Shown here one piece after another: positions 8,927-21,210 of a stretch of 64,000 bases of DNA. Each line of letters begins with the position of its first letter. The stretch's first letter is position 1. The notes under the pieces are model-generated. The model was not told where the DNA came from. It saw only the letters and a list, made by a program, of their open reading frames with translations, and did no database searches. This stretch comes from Chenopodium formosanum (Eukaryota > Streptophyta > Magnoliopsida > Caryophyllales > Amaranthaceae), in contig CM044857.1 of the NCBI GenBank assembly GCA_024500155.1, positions 41,372,001-41,436,000 of the forward strand, in the 5' to 3' direction. A program made the position numbers and the translations under genes.

Positions 8927-11704
8927 ACTTGGCATGGTGTTAATCATTCCAAGTTTGGTACACAACTCATTGAACTGTGCTGATGGCATAACCTTTGTGA
9001 ACACATCTGCAATCTGAGCTGTAGTTGGTATGTAAGTTATCTGCAAAAGACCTTCAATCATCTTGTCTCTTGTGAAATGGACATCAATCTCGATGTGCTT
9101 TGTCCTTTCATGGTGTACAGGATTTTTGGCAATGTGTATGGCACTCTGATTGTCACAGTGTAAAGTGACAGGTTTCAAATCTTGTATCCCAAACTCTTCT
9201 AGCACTCTTACTAACCAGGTTACTTCACTTGCTGCTACTGACATAGCTCTATATTCTTCCTCTGAAGAACTTTTTGACACTATGCCCTGCTTCTTTGATT
9301 TCCAACTTATAGGTGATCTTCCTAACAGCATAACATAGCCTGAGATTGACCTCCTGCTGTCCAGGCAGGCTCCCCAATCAGAGTCTGAATAGGCTTGTAA
9401 TATCAGCTTGTCTGCACCTTTTAGCAAAATTCCTTGTCCCTGAGTTCCATTGATGTATCTCAGAGTGTGCTGCAGAGCTTTGTAATGTGGCATTCTTGGT
9501 TCTTGTAAAAATTGACTTAGATGTTGTACTGTGAAACACAAATCTGGCCTTGTATGTGTGAGAAAATTCAGTTTCCCAATTAGGCATCTGTATCTGCTTG
9601 GATCTTTATACACTTCCCCTTCTTTTGAGTCAAGTTTTAAGTTTACAGGTAGAGGTGTTACTGCAGTCTTATCCTTATCAATTCCTGCTTCTTGTAACAA
9701 CTCCCTTGTGAACTTCTTTTGTGTCATAGTAATTCCATTAGTCAGGTATCCAACTTCTATCCCAAGAAAGTAACTCAGAATCCCCAAGTCTTTGATGCTG
9801 AACACTGCATCCAAATGTCTTTTTAACTCTAGTATCTCTTTATTATTGCTTCCGGTGGCAATAATATCATCCACATATACAGCCACTATAGTGATTAAAG
9901 CATTCTCTTTCTTTATGAATAGAGAATAATCATCCTTGGACTGCACATAACCCAAGCCTCTCAATTCCCCCACTAACTTGGCAAACCATTGTCTAGAAGC
10001 TTGTTTGAGGCCATACAATGATTTGACAAGTTTGCAAACGTTATGCTCAGGGTTATGATATCCTTCAGGAGCAACCATGTAAACTTCCTCATATAAATCA
10101 CCATGCAAGAATGCATTGTTAACATCTAGTTGATGCACATCCCAACCCTTACTAGCAGCAATAGCAAGAATACATCTAATTGTTGCCATCTTAATCACAG
10201 GAGAAAAAGTTTCATCATAGTTTGTCCCCCACTTTTGATTATACCCCTTAGCCACTAATCTGGCCTTAAACCTCTCAACAGTCCCATCAGCCTTGAACTT
10301 GATCCTAAAGACCCATTTACATCCAATGGCCTTCTTTCTAGCAGGTAGAGTCACCATAATCCAAGTTTTATTTCTCTCCAAAGCTGCCAATTCTTTATTC
10401 ATTGCCTCAATCCACCTATTATCCTTCACAGCCTCATTATAGGATATAGGTTCCTTTAAAACCTCTGTAGAAGCTATTAGACTATGAATAGAAGAAGAAA
10501 TATCATCAAATCTGACCAAGCCACACCAGTTTAAAGGAGGAGAAGAATCACTGATATTACAAATGAAGGTATCAAAGTGAGAGGGAAATTTTGTAGGTCT
10601 AGTACTCTTTCTGACAGTAGAAGGAACAATAGGATCAATCTGAGGAAAGGAGTTAGAGGTGTCCAGGGAAGAAGTAGAATCAGAATTGGGAGAGGAGTGG
10701 AAAGAATCTGTGAGAGGTGAATGATATGGATTGGAAGAGGAAGGTGGTGATTGAGGTGGAAAAGTTTGCCTGATTATGACAGGTATTGAGTCATAAGGAA
10801 ATGAGGTGAAGTCAGTTGCTATAGGGAGAAAGAATTTTGGTTGTTCTGTATGGGTGTAATGGTAAGGGAAATGTTGTTCATGAAAAACAACATCCCTGGA
10901 TACATGAATTTTTAATGTATCAAGGTTTAAGACCTTGTAACCCTTTTGAGAGGTTGAATATTCAACAAAAACATGAGGTTCTGCCCTTGACTCAAATTTA
11001 GTCATGTGTTGATTTGGAGTAGAAACAAAACAAAGGCACCCAAAAACTCTCAAGTAACTAAGGGCAGGAGGATGACCAAATAATTTCTCATAGGGTGAAC
11101 AATTTTCAAGAATCTGTAATGGCATCCTATTAATGAGATGTACAGCACAGAGAACACATTCCCCCCAAAACTTAATTGGCAACTTAGCTTGGAAAAATAA
11201 AGCCCTTGAAGTCTCAAGCAAATGCTTGTGTTTTCTCTCCACCACACCATTTTGCTGAGGTGTGTCTACACAGCTGGTTTGATGGTACATACCCTTCTCA
11301 AGATAGAACTTCTTTAACTCTCCTTCACTCATCTCAAGAGCATTATCACTCCTAACACCCTTAATAGTAGTATGAAACTGATTTTCCACAAAGAAGACAA
11401 AGTTCTTGAAAACTTTGACAACATCAGACTTATAATGCATCAAGAAAATCCAAGTCATTCTACTAAAATCATCAACAATGGTGAGGAAAATTTTACAACC
11501 ATTGTAAGTGGGATCCGGATTTGGTCCCCAAATATCAATGTGCAACAAGTCAAAAATAGCTTTAGACTTGATAAAACTCACAGGAAAAGAGTTTCTAGAT
11601 TGTCTGGCAGCAGGACATATCTGACAGAAACAATCTAAGTCACTAGCCTTATTACAAAAATCAGAAACTATGTAATGAAGTCTATTAACAGGTAAGTGAC
11701 CCAT
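8927..11704 (-). pseudogene. Copia-1 pol: integrase, reverse transcriptase, RNase H
   Basis: Residues 1-926 of a 983-residue ORF are copia pol. Integrase has a zinc-finger Cys pair (CQIC), core aspartates in HIDIWGP and RSDN, and the glutamate in GVVERKH. Reverse transcriptase has LDVNNAFLHGDL and the YVDD catalytic box. RNase H has SDSDWGACLDSRRS and SSSEEEYRA, and ends with ADVFTK near the C-terminus. The natural stop is missing because the gypsy LTR interrupts the gene; the reading frame runs 57 more residues into the LTR and stops at 8753. The 5' junction with gag-protease is shifted by one frame around 11705-11715. It is non-functional without its partner domains. Confidence 0.9.
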
Positions 11705-13293
11705 TCTAAGATGCCATAATTTGCCTTATTAGACTCACTACTATTTACAACCAAAGAAGTAGTGTTAGCTGCCAGAGTAGATGAATCAAGCTTTTTATGA
11801 AGAACATAATCCTCTAAGCAGTACAGGCCATTCTTGAGATTACCAAGAAGAGTTTGCTTCATTGAAGAGCCCTGAATGTAACATTCAGAATTAGTAAAAG
11901 TGGCATGACAATTGAGGTCTTTGCATAGTTTAGGTATAGAGATCAGATTATACCTAAAATCAGGAACAAGCAACACATTATACAAAGTTATGTGTTTATT
12001 CAAGTTAATAGACCCTAAGTGTGTGACAGCAATTCTTTTACCATTTAGAATGGTTATAATGTTCTCAGAACCATTAAATTCAGTCAAGGTGTCAAACAGA
12101 TTCCTATCATAACACATGTGATCGGTTGCACCACTATCCAAAATCCAATTAGCACATAGAGAAGAGGTGAGGCAAAATTTACCTGCAACATGTGCTGACT
12201 TGTTGTTCATAGCAGAATCAACATAAGAAGAAGAAGCCTGAGTAGGAGTATTCACTTGAGCCATTTGAAACTCCATGTACTTCTTGTACTGAGCCCCAGA
12301 GAGAGTGATTTCATCAGATTGGTCAATACACTCATTATGTTCACCAAAATCTGCATTAGCAGCCACCTTCTTCCCTTTATCAAACTGATTTCCCGGGGGA
12401 TATCCTTTGAGCTTGTAGCATCTCTGAATGCTATGCCCTGGGACTTTACAATGATCACAGTAATAGTTTATCCTCCTTTGATCATGATTCCTGGAGTTCT
12501 GATCATAAGTTCTGTAACTCTGATAATTCTGCTTACTCCTGTCCTGATCATAGTATCTTCTGTTGTTAACAACAAAAGCCATAGGCTCAGTAGAAGAGAT
12601 AGTTTATTGATAGAGTTGTGTATGCTTTTCTTCCTGCATAAGGAGTCTGTATGCATAAGAGATGTTAGGCAAAGGATTCTGTAGCAAGATGCTGCCCCGA
12701 ACCACCTCAAAACCATCATTTAACTTCATTAGAAACTCAACTAGCCTCCTGTCCTGCTGAGATTTCAGTAATCTCTGAGTAATTCGACAAGCAAAATTAG
12801 TACAATTGCACACAGGAATAGGATCAATCGCATCAAGTTGATCCCAAAGAATTTTGATCTGAGTATAGTAGTGTGAGATACTATCAGTCCCTTGTTTAAC
12901 TTCCTATAGAGCCTGCTGTAAGGAATATAACATAGCACCAGAAGACTGACCAAATCACTCCTCCAAATTTAGCCATATTTCCCTTGCTGTACCAAAATAT
13001 AGCACACTTCTAGCTATATCTTGCTCTAGTACACCTAGCAACCAAGAAATGATCATATTGTTGCACCTCTCCCAAGCATGATAGGTATCATCAGTTACAA
13101 CAGGTTTAATCAAGCTACCATCAACGAAACCGAGTTTGTTTTTGGCAGACAGACTAATTAACATCGATCGTTTCCAATCACCATAAGAATTTCCATCAAA
13201 CTTGAAATTCACAAGTTTCTGACCAAGACTATCAGACGGATGAAGGTAAAAAGGAGAAGTAGGATTTTGAGAAGGATCAACAGAAGTTCCCAT
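11668..13293 (-). pseudogene. Copia-1 gag and protease, broken by stops
   Basis: One reading frame from the ATG at 13293 (MGTSVDPSQNPTSPFYLHPS, a typical copia gag start) down to 11668. In-frame stops lie at 12955-12957, 12904-12906 and 12604-12606. The zinc knuckle (CDHCKVPGHSIQRC, a CX2CX4HX4C pattern) and the aspartic protease motif (WILDSGATDHM) are both present downstream of the stops. The frame then slips before the integrase. Gag would form the capsid and the protease would cut the polyprotein; neither could be made from this copy. Confidence 0.88.
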
Positions 13294-13630
13294 GACGAAA
13301 TTGAAATGAAGAACAGCTTGAGTAGAAGATGATCAATAATCAACAAATTGATCAATAACGATGCAGAAATCGCACAAAAATTCGCCAGAAATCACCAGAA
13401 ATTAATCGAGCAAAATAGAATTGAATCAACGAAGACTCAGACGAACAAATCGAGCAAATGTGAGCAAATATGAACAAAAGAACAACGATCGAGCTAAAAA
13501 GATGCAGATTACAGACAAAATCACCAAGAATCGTAAAGAACTTTGAGGAAAAACTAATCAATCGCAAAATACCTCAAATGAAGCAGAGAAGAAGATCCAA
13601 CAAAAATAAATCCAAGATCATCACCGTATT

Positions 13631-13643
13631 TGCTCAGATACCA
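13631..13643 (-). other. Copia-1 primer binding site
   Basis: On the minus strand TGGTATCTGAGCA directly abuts the LTR end, close to the initiator tRNA-Met complement usual in copia elements (one mismatch from TGGTATCAGAGC). Confidence 0.75.
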
Positions 13644-14004
13644 TGTCAAAGTTGAACAACGGAAGCTGAGCAATGAATTAAAACAGTAAAGAACACCAGA
13701 TTTAAGGCCTTCATCGCACTGTCCGCAGAGTTCGTGCTTGGGCAAAAACTAGAACTAATGCATTAGAATAGAAGAATTTACAGAGAGAATTTCTAGAGAG
13801 AGAAAGAGTAATTGAGTGAATTATGAAAAATAGCTCTAATAGCTCTATTTATTACAAGTGGTTGTAGCTATCTACTTAACAAACTTAATTCTCCTCCAGC
13901 TATATTCTGTTATGATTGAGCCTCACACCTTTTGCGTGTTGTTGCCAGCTTGGTATCCACCTGGCATTTCTCCATCAGCATCTTCATTACCAATATATCT
14001 AACA
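13644..14004 (-). repeat. Copia-1 5' LTR (361 bp)
   Basis: On the minus strand it begins TGTTAGATATATTGG and ends CAACTTTGACA next to the primer site. A TATA-like AATAAATAG lies around 13845-13855. No second copy is present in the window, so the outer boundary at 14004 rests on the TG start alone. Confidence 0.7.
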
Positions 14005-15041
14005 GAAAAAAAAAATTTAATTTATGTCCTTTATAAATGTTGGAATATAATATGAAGAGCGAGCCCAAGTTTATCGCCAGGTTTCAAGTAATAATTAAAA
14101 TATATAAGGAATAAACTCAACACCTTTCTCGTTATTGCTAACTAATTAATTAACGTGCATTTTTTAATCTCAATTTTGAAGAAGTATGGTGTAGAAAGAG
14201 GACATACAAATTTCAATTCCCTGTTACAATAATTTTGCAATAAAAGTACGGTATGCTATATTACAAAGTCTTATACCACAGTGGAAATAGAAACCGACTA
14301 ACGACACCACAAGTGTTGACTTGCGTAACTACATAGGAAATTAATTTAGGGTAAAATTACTCTCAACATTTTGAACTATGATTTGGGTGCACTCAGCAGT
14401 CTGCACTAATGACTTGGATGCAAAGCGTGCCTTTAGTGTTTAGTGAATTTTCCGACCATCATTCTTGTCAGAGCCGGTAAACCTTTCAACTTTTAATATA
14501 ATTAAATTTTATTTTCGATTTATGTGCCGATAATGTCATTTTAAGGATTCGGGGGTCATTTTGGCCCTTAAGAGTCCAACTTTGAACTCTGAATAAGCAA
14601 AATATATATAAATGGCTCGTTTTGCATGTCATGAAAAATTTCAAGTTGTGTGTCATCATTGTTTTATTTTTTAAATCGCGAAAATTGCTTAGGAGATGCT
14701 TTGGGGGTCATTTTGTTTCTAAAAGAACCAAATTAAGCTTAGAATTGCCAAAAAAAAATAAAAAAAAATAAAAACGTAAATGTCTCCGTTTGCATGCATA
14801 TTAAGATATAACATAAGTAACACGTAATGGCAAATACGTTAATTATTTTTTTGGCCGATTTCAAGTTCAATTTGGATCCTTCTAAACTAAAATGACCCCA
14901 AAAATCTTATTTGACTAATTTTTTACAACAGTACAAACATACACTTAGCTTGATATACACTTGAATGAAGTTACGTCCCAAAAAAAAAAGAGAGGAAAAA
15001 ATAAAAATGAGTACGGTATTTTATTTCATACTTGTATAACT
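14005..15041. other. Intergenic, AT-rich, with degenerate GGGGGTCATTTTG repeats
   Basis: No gene seen. GGGGGTCATTTTG-type phrases occur at about 14551 and 14703, and their reverse complement (AAAATGACCCC) near 14890, suggesting the remains of a small inverted-repeat element. The last 100 bp would be the 3' untranslated region of the DUF26 gene. Confidence 0.4.
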
Positions 15042-16479
15042 TTACACGGATACCAAAGATAAAGAAAATAAAAATATAACAAGAAAGTTTTCATTGGAAT
15101 ACAAACGTTGTCCTCCATTATTAGTAGTACTCCTTGATTGTGGTGAGAGATTAGGAGCCATGGAAGGAACTGATAAAGGACTTGGTGACGATATATTATA
15201 GAATGATGAAATACTGTATCTTATTTGGCAACTCGGCGAAGCGTGATAACCTAACATGTTACTATCATTTGAACATTGAAGGGTGTTATCTAAGGCATTC
15301 ATCAAACACTCCTTGCATTTCTCCCTACTTATATCAGGAGTACATTGCACCATACTATATACCTTCTGATACTCAAAGTAACTATCTTCTCCTACTCCGA
15401 AGTAGCGTGATGAGTTTTTTGACGTAGCTTGATCTATTAGTCCTTTTAAGATCGGTTCAACAGTTCGATTTAACTCGCCTCCATCGGGTACACTGACCTT
15501 ACAGATAGTCAAATCGGGAATCAACTCCATCATGTTGTAGATTGGACGGTTTGCATAGCGTAACACGCATTGCTGCCATATAGAAACATTGCACGCAGCT
15601 CGTAAGTTCATTAGGATAAGAAAAATATATATATTTATGTTTTTTTATCGCACCACTACTTTGACCATTAATATATTTATTTCTATTTTAGTTACAATTA
15701 ATTTGTATTAAACTTAACCATTATTGAAATTTTATTTTGAGATGAAATTAATAAATACTCCGTAGCAGTTTATGATCTTGATTAGAATTCACCGTCAAAG
15801 CTCTATAAGTTCCTTTGACCTAATAAAAAGATAAACATGAAGATAATTTGAGGAGGGAAGGGGCATTTACCAAGCTAGTAACTATAAATTTACTATTTGG
15901 ATAATTCACCCATTCAATTTAATTACACGCACATTCGCTTTGTTCTTGTAGGAGTCGTAGATCTCCTTAAATCTTATTAAAACCCGATCTTTATTTTTTT
16001 TTCTTTTTTTGTTGGGAGTTCTAATAGTTTCAATTACGTACATATTTCTAGTATTTTCAATTACATACATAAATATATATAGGTATTCTGATGAACACCA
16101 ATACCTCATAGGTGACTATGGCCTCTTTGGACAGGCAAATCTCCAAGAGTTTCTTTGTGGCTTCCTCAACGCAATCACGGCATGTTCGAAGTGTAAGGTC
16201 GTTTCGACAGTCATATAAGGCAAAGACTTCGTTTGCAGCATCCTCGCGTATGCCTACAGAGTAATTGGAGAAGATATTGGAAGAGGAGAGGGAGGTAAGA
16301 TTAGAGAAGGTGTTTAAGAGGTTTGAATAGAAAAGGCTATTTTTAGTATAGTTGCCATTTGAGTCTTTACATTTCCACCCTAAAAACACAGGTTCTATTT
16401 GACTAGTTGTCAAACCTACCAGAGAAAGAGATGTGTAGAAGAGAAGAAGTAGAAGAGAATAATTTGTTTTCCAGGCCAT
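15042..16479 (-). CDS. Cysteine-rich repeat secretory protein (two DUF26 domains), copy 1
   Basis: Two exons: 16479-16105 (125 codons) and 15572-15042 (176 codons plus stop), joined in phase 0 with GT at 16104-16103 and AG at 15574-15573; predicted 301 residues. The N-terminus is a signal peptide (hydrophobic LLLLLFYTSLSLVGL). Each half carries the DUF26 C-X8-C-X2-C pattern: CRNDLTLRTCRDC, then CTPDISREKCKEC. A Ser/Pro-rich linker and a hydrophobic tail (NFLVIFLFSLSLVSV) follow, suggesting membrane or GPI attachment. DUF26 proteins are secreted or plasmodesmal, and some bind sugars; the ligand here is unknown. No kinase domain follows, so it is not a CRK receptor. The paralogue is at 35019-36449 with the same intron position. 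Its upstream DNA is split by copia element 2. Confidence 0.85.
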
Positions 16480-16806
16480 TGGCAGCTAAATAAGCTATAT
16501 AATAGAAGTTAGAACTATATGTTCTTATATGATTTTATGGGGAAGAGTTCTTAAAACAAATTTTTCATTTGCGAGAGGTAGTAAATTTGACAAATTTTAT
16601 ATAATTAATTCAACTAGTCATTTCACTGTTTTGTGAGGAAAAGTTAAATAATAAATTATAGAGAGATATTTCTATATATGAGGAAATAATAAGCTTAATT
16701 AGATAGGAAGGGAGTTATATTACTAAATGGTTTTGAGATAGGGCATATACAAAGGGAGTTATATTACTAAATGGGACCTTATACTCACATGTTACTAAAG
16801 TAAAGG
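16480..16806 (-). promoter_or_regulatory. Upstream region of DUF26 gene copy 1
   Basis: The first 80 bp upstream resembles the same region of copy 2 (AACTTCTATTATA and TATAAGAAC on the coding strand), so TATAAGAAC about 55-60 bp before the ATG may be the TATA box. A 20-bp phrase (GGAGTTATATTACTAAATGG) is repeated at about 16710 and 16756. Beyond 16811 the ancestral promoter is displaced by copia element 2. Confidence 0.4.
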
Positions 16807-16811
16807 GACCT

Positions 16812-16997
16812 TGATAAATTATGATCTTATAATACTCTGTGTGTAATTCTCATTCATCACAATGGCCACATACAATATTTATATATTAGGTATACTTGGA
16901 GGGCAAGACCAAATAACCTAAAATAGCTCACAATATTCTCTAGGATATATCTTCACAATATTCACAATTATCTTGTTTCTTAAAATATATCCCAATA
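16812..16997 (-). repeat. Copia-2 3' LTR
   Basis: Left copy of the 186-bp LTR, bounded by target duplication GACCT at 16807-16811 and by a run of ten C (the polypurine tract on the other strand) at 16998-17007. Confidence 0.92.
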
Positions 16998-19869
16998 CCC
17001 CCCCCCCCTCAAGTTGGAGCATACGGGTCACAAATTCCCAACTTGCGAAGTAGAAACTCGAATTTAGCTTTTCCCAAAGCTTTTGTAAAAATGTCAGCCA
17101 GCTGAACCGTCGTAGGAACATACGAGGGTATAATCGTCCCATCTGTAATCGCATCCCGAACAAAATGACAATCTGACTCAATATGTTTTGTTCGTTCATG
17201 AAACACTGGATTCTGCGCAATGTATAACGCAGACTGACTATCACAATAAAGGTGCATCCCATTCTCATGTCGAACACCTAAGTCACCAAGTAGTCGCTTC
17301 ACCACTTTAATTCACAAGTCGTTGCATTCATACAACGATATTCTGCTTCCGATGAAGAAAGGGCTACAGTAGGCTGCTTCTTGGTTTTCCATGACACTGG
17401 AGACAAACCAAGAAGCATAAACCAACCACTCAAGGATCGTCTGGAGAGAGGACAACCTGCCCAATCTGAATCACACCAACCTTCCAACTGTAAAGCACTA
17501 TCAGATCTCAATAAAATACCCTGTCCCGGACTCTTCTTCAAATATCTAACAACTCGCAGAGCTGCTTCCCAATGATCAATCCTGGGTTTTTGCATAAACT
17601 GTGATAAAATGTGTACAGAATATGCTAAATCGGGTCTGGTAACAGACAAATAAATCAATCGACCTATAAGGCGACGATATTTCTCAATATCATGAAAATA
17701 CTCTCCCTGAGCTAATGCTAACTTGTGATTTTGTTCCATAGGGAACTCTGCAGGTTTAGCATCAAGTAAACCAGCTTCAGTAATAATATCCAGTGCATAC
17801 TTCCTCTGACAAATAAAAATTCCCTGTTTATTCTGGGCTACCTCTAGCCCCAAAAAATATTTCAACACTCCAAGATCTTTCATCTTGAAACAATCTCCCA
17901 GATACGATTTAAAATTAAGCATAGCATTTTTATCATTGCCTGCAACAATTAAATCATCAACATATACTAGCATGTTAAGCTGCATTTTACCCTTTGTCAG
18001 AGTAAATAAAGAATAATCATAGTATGACTGTTTAAAGCCATAATTTTTCAAAGCTGTAGCAAGCTTTGCAAACCAGCATCGAGGAGCTTGTTTAAGCCCG
18101 TACAATGATTTAAGCATCCCGTAAACTTTATCAGAATTATCTTTCTCAAAACCAGGAGGAATTTTCATATATACCTCTTCTTCCAAATCACCATGAAGAA
18201 ATGCATTATGAACATCCATTTGATGAACTTCCCAATTTTTCACCGCCGCTACTGCAAGAAATGTTCGAACTGTCACCATTTTTGCAACCGGAGCAAAAGT
18301 CTCATTGTAGTCTAATCCTTCAACCTGATGATTGCCAAAGATGACTAATCTTGCTTTTAATCTCTGCAAGTTTCCGTGCTCACCATATTTTTCTTTGTAC
18401 ACCCACTTGCTTCCGAGTGCCTTTTTACCGGGAGGTAATTTTTCTAGCACCCAAGTACCCTGCTCTTCTAGTGCCTGTATCTCATCTGCCATTGCCTTTC
18501 TCCAACCCTCATGTTTCATGGCTTCTTTGAAACTTTTGGGTTCATTTCCTCCTGTAATAGCTGCAATATATTTTCTATGTTTCACAGAAAATCGGTGAGA
18601 ATCAATAAAATGTGTTATAGGGTAAACGGTACCTGAGGTTAGTGATGTCGCAGGTGAACTTTGGGTAGATGTAGATGGACTATTTCGAATGGTGTGTGTC
18701 ACAAAATCACGGAGCTTCACCGAAGGAATCTTTGTTCTCATGCCTTTACCCAAATTATCATCACCGAAGATAATTGTGTTGCTACAACCCTCTTGCTGCC
18801 CTTCCCGCTCTTCCTCAAGAGATGAGTTTGCACCACTCATGGGCTGCCCAGGAACTAGATAATGGTTGCCGCTCTGGTTGTCCTCATTTTCGGCCGAAGG
18901 AGACTCAGCGCACCTTGCAGAAGGGTTGGCAGTCTCCTCCGCGCCCTGGTCGCGGCCTGTGGGGTCTTGCCGCAGCCTACCTGGGGTGCCCTCTGCTGCC
19001 CCTGTGTCACCTGCTGCCCCCTCATCATTCCTTTCATCATATCTCACGCACTCCCCTTCATTCCCAACATTCCTTTCATTCCTCTCATCATCAGTTCCCA
19101 CATCTCTCACGCACTCCCCTTCATCATCCAAGCATCTCACATTACTTCCCACATCTCTCACGTACTCCTCTTCATCCTCTAAACACCACTCATCATCACC
19201 CACACCCCAATTTACACAAGGCATGGAGCATGTCACCGAATTATCAGTCACACTAGGAGTTATGAAGGGAAATTCATTCTCAAAAAATTTCACATCTCTA
19301 GACACAAATAATTCCCGGGTTTCCAAGTCATACACCTTCCATCCCTTTTTCCCGAAAGGATATCCAATGAACACACATTTTCGGCTTCGACTAGCAAATT
19401 TGTCACCCTTACTTTTAAGATTATAAGCGTAACACAAACACCCAAATACCCGAATATACTCATATGAGGGCGATTTGCCAAATAACATATCAATGGGAGT
19501 TTTATAATCAAGCAATCGAGAAGGTGTTCTATTAATTAAATGACATGCCGCTTGCACACACTCCCCCCAAAATTTCAAAGGCAAATTTGCTTGAAACCTT
19601 AAAGCTCTAGCCACATTCAAGATATGTTGATGTTTTCTCTCAACACGCCCATTTTGTTGAGGCGTGCTGATAAGTGTTTTATTTGTCCACTTATCATGGT
19701 ATTTTTAGCACAATTTTGTTGTCATTTTCCCCTCTTTACCCCCCTTTCCGACTCCTTTTTGTGTATGATTACAACTTTTGGCTTCCCCGTTCCTTTTTAT
19801 GTGTGTGTTCGTGTTTGTAGATGCAAGGAGAAATTAGTCATATAGCATGAACATGAAGAACTATATTGG

Positions 19870-20096
19870 AAGCAAAGCACAAGAGGAGAGGGCGCTCCTA
19901 CCCCAAGCGCCACAATCTGCCTCTCTTTATTCCCAGCTAGGAGAGGGCGTGCACCATAGTAGGAGCGGGCGCTCCTCCCCAATCTTCCACAAACTGCCTC
20001 AAATTGCTGCAGGAGGAGAGGGCGCGCAAGATCCAGGAGAGGGCGCTCCAGCCTGAGGAGCGGGCGCTCCTCTATGTAGGAGCGGGCGCTCCTACA
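19870..20096 (+). repeat. GC-rich palindromic GGAGCGGGCGCTCC array in the solo LTR
   Basis: About seven copies of the AGGAGNGGGCGCTCCT theme, whose arms AGGAGC/GCTCCT can pair. Copies lie near 19873, 19937, 19960, 20011, 20034, 20057 and 20078. The array ends 48 bp upstream of TATAAATA at 20144, an arrangement like that in the unrelated gypsy LTR at 7557-7713. Confidence 0.85.
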
Positions 20097-20143
20097 TGCA
20101 GACCCGACTTTTTGGGCGGATTTTACAATGTTATTTCGGGGTG

Positions 20144-20151
20144 TATAAATA
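20144..20151 (+). promoter_or_regulatory. TATA-like box of the solo LTR
   Basis: TATAAATA in GGGGTGTATAAATATGACC, downstream of the GC-rich hairpin array and upstream of an AT-rich leader. Confidence 0.6.
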
Positions 20152-20699
20152 TGACCCTTGGCTTCAGTTTTCTGCATCTTCTTCCTAGAGAAGATCACCT
20201 TCTTCCCTTTAGTCTTCTTAGGCCCTTAACTCTCTAAACTCTTATTAATTAGCTTATTTTCTCTCAAACTCTATCATTGAAGTAGATTAATTGAAGTTTG
20301 CATTCTCACTTTCAACATTTTCTCAACCTTGAAGCTTCATTAGTAATCTCTTTCCTCTATCTCTTACTCTTTATTTTCTGTTTTTAATTGCTTGAATTGT
20401 AGATTTCTCTCTTAATCTTGGTTAATTGTTATTGCATGTTTAATCTACTTTGTTCTTACTACTCTCTTCAATTTGTTAGATTAATTTTGAACTTAGATAT
20501 TGTTGTTAGAATGTTCTTCACCATGTTTAGTGAGTAGTTACTTAACTAGGGGTTGGGTGAAGACCCAACCAAGCCATGGGTTAATTGATGTTTGTGTTTG
20601 CATGTTCATTTTGGGTTGATGATTGATTGTTAAAGAATTGGTTAAATGCATGTGTAATTGGATGGCCACTTATTGCTAATGTATTCACTTCTATGCTTG

Positions 20700-21210
20700 C
20701 ATTGAAAGATGAGGTCTAGTTGTGAGCCATTTCTTGTATGATTATGCTAAATTCCTCTTGATTACGGTACCTCGTTTGGATGATGTAGTAGTCTTAGTTG
20801 CGGTAATTAGGAGAGAAATCCCAATTATTTGTGCCTTAGTACTATCTTGAACCGATCGAAAGACAAACCCGAGTTAGTAGCTTAGTCTACTTCCCATCGT
20901 TAAAACTTGGTTGGCCTATCTTGTTAGTCGAGTTTAGTTTAGGAATGCTTAGTGTTGTAGTTTCGAGAGAAGTGAACCTTTTCTTGTATGATTAGACCGA
21001 ATTTCTATCTTGATTACGGTTCCTTGTTTGGATGATGTAGTAGTCTTAGTTGCGATAATTAGGTGAGAAATCCCAATTATTTGTGCTTTAGTACTATCTC
21101 GAACCGATCGAAAGACAAACCCGAGTTAGTAGTCTACTTCCTATTGTTAAGACTTGGTTGACCTATCTTGCTAGTTGAGTTTGGTTTAAGAATGCTTAGT
21201 GTGGTGCTTC
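20700..21210 (+). repeat. Two diverged direct repeats inside the solo LTR
   Basis: A roughly 240-bp segment is repeated: TTCTTGTATGATTA at 20731 and 20982, CGAACCGATCGAAAGACAAAC-type text at about 20850 and 21100, and GGAATGCTTAGTGT-type text at about 20943 and 21190. This internal duplication explains part of the length of the LTR. Confidence 0.75.

Larger units (their letters stand above)
8927..14004 (-). mobile_element. Ty1/copia element 1, decayed, 3' end lost to the gypsy insertion
   Basis: On the minus strand the order is 5' LTR (13644-14004), primer site (13631-13643), gag (to 13293), protease, integrase, reverse transcriptase and RNase H (to 8927). The 3' LTR should lie to the left of the gypsy element, outside the window. 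gag has in-frame stops and there is a frameshift between protease and integrase, so it is not autonomous. Confidence 0.9.

Noticed and set aside
18332..19426. Plus-strand ORFs up to 186 residues
   Set aside because: They are antisense to the acidic linker and RT of copia element 2, whose minus-strand frame has clear protein motifs.
19797..20237. ORFs of 60-133 residues on both strands in the solo LTR
   Set aside because: Both strands are open because the GC-rich palindromes lack stop codons; the composition is repeat-driven.
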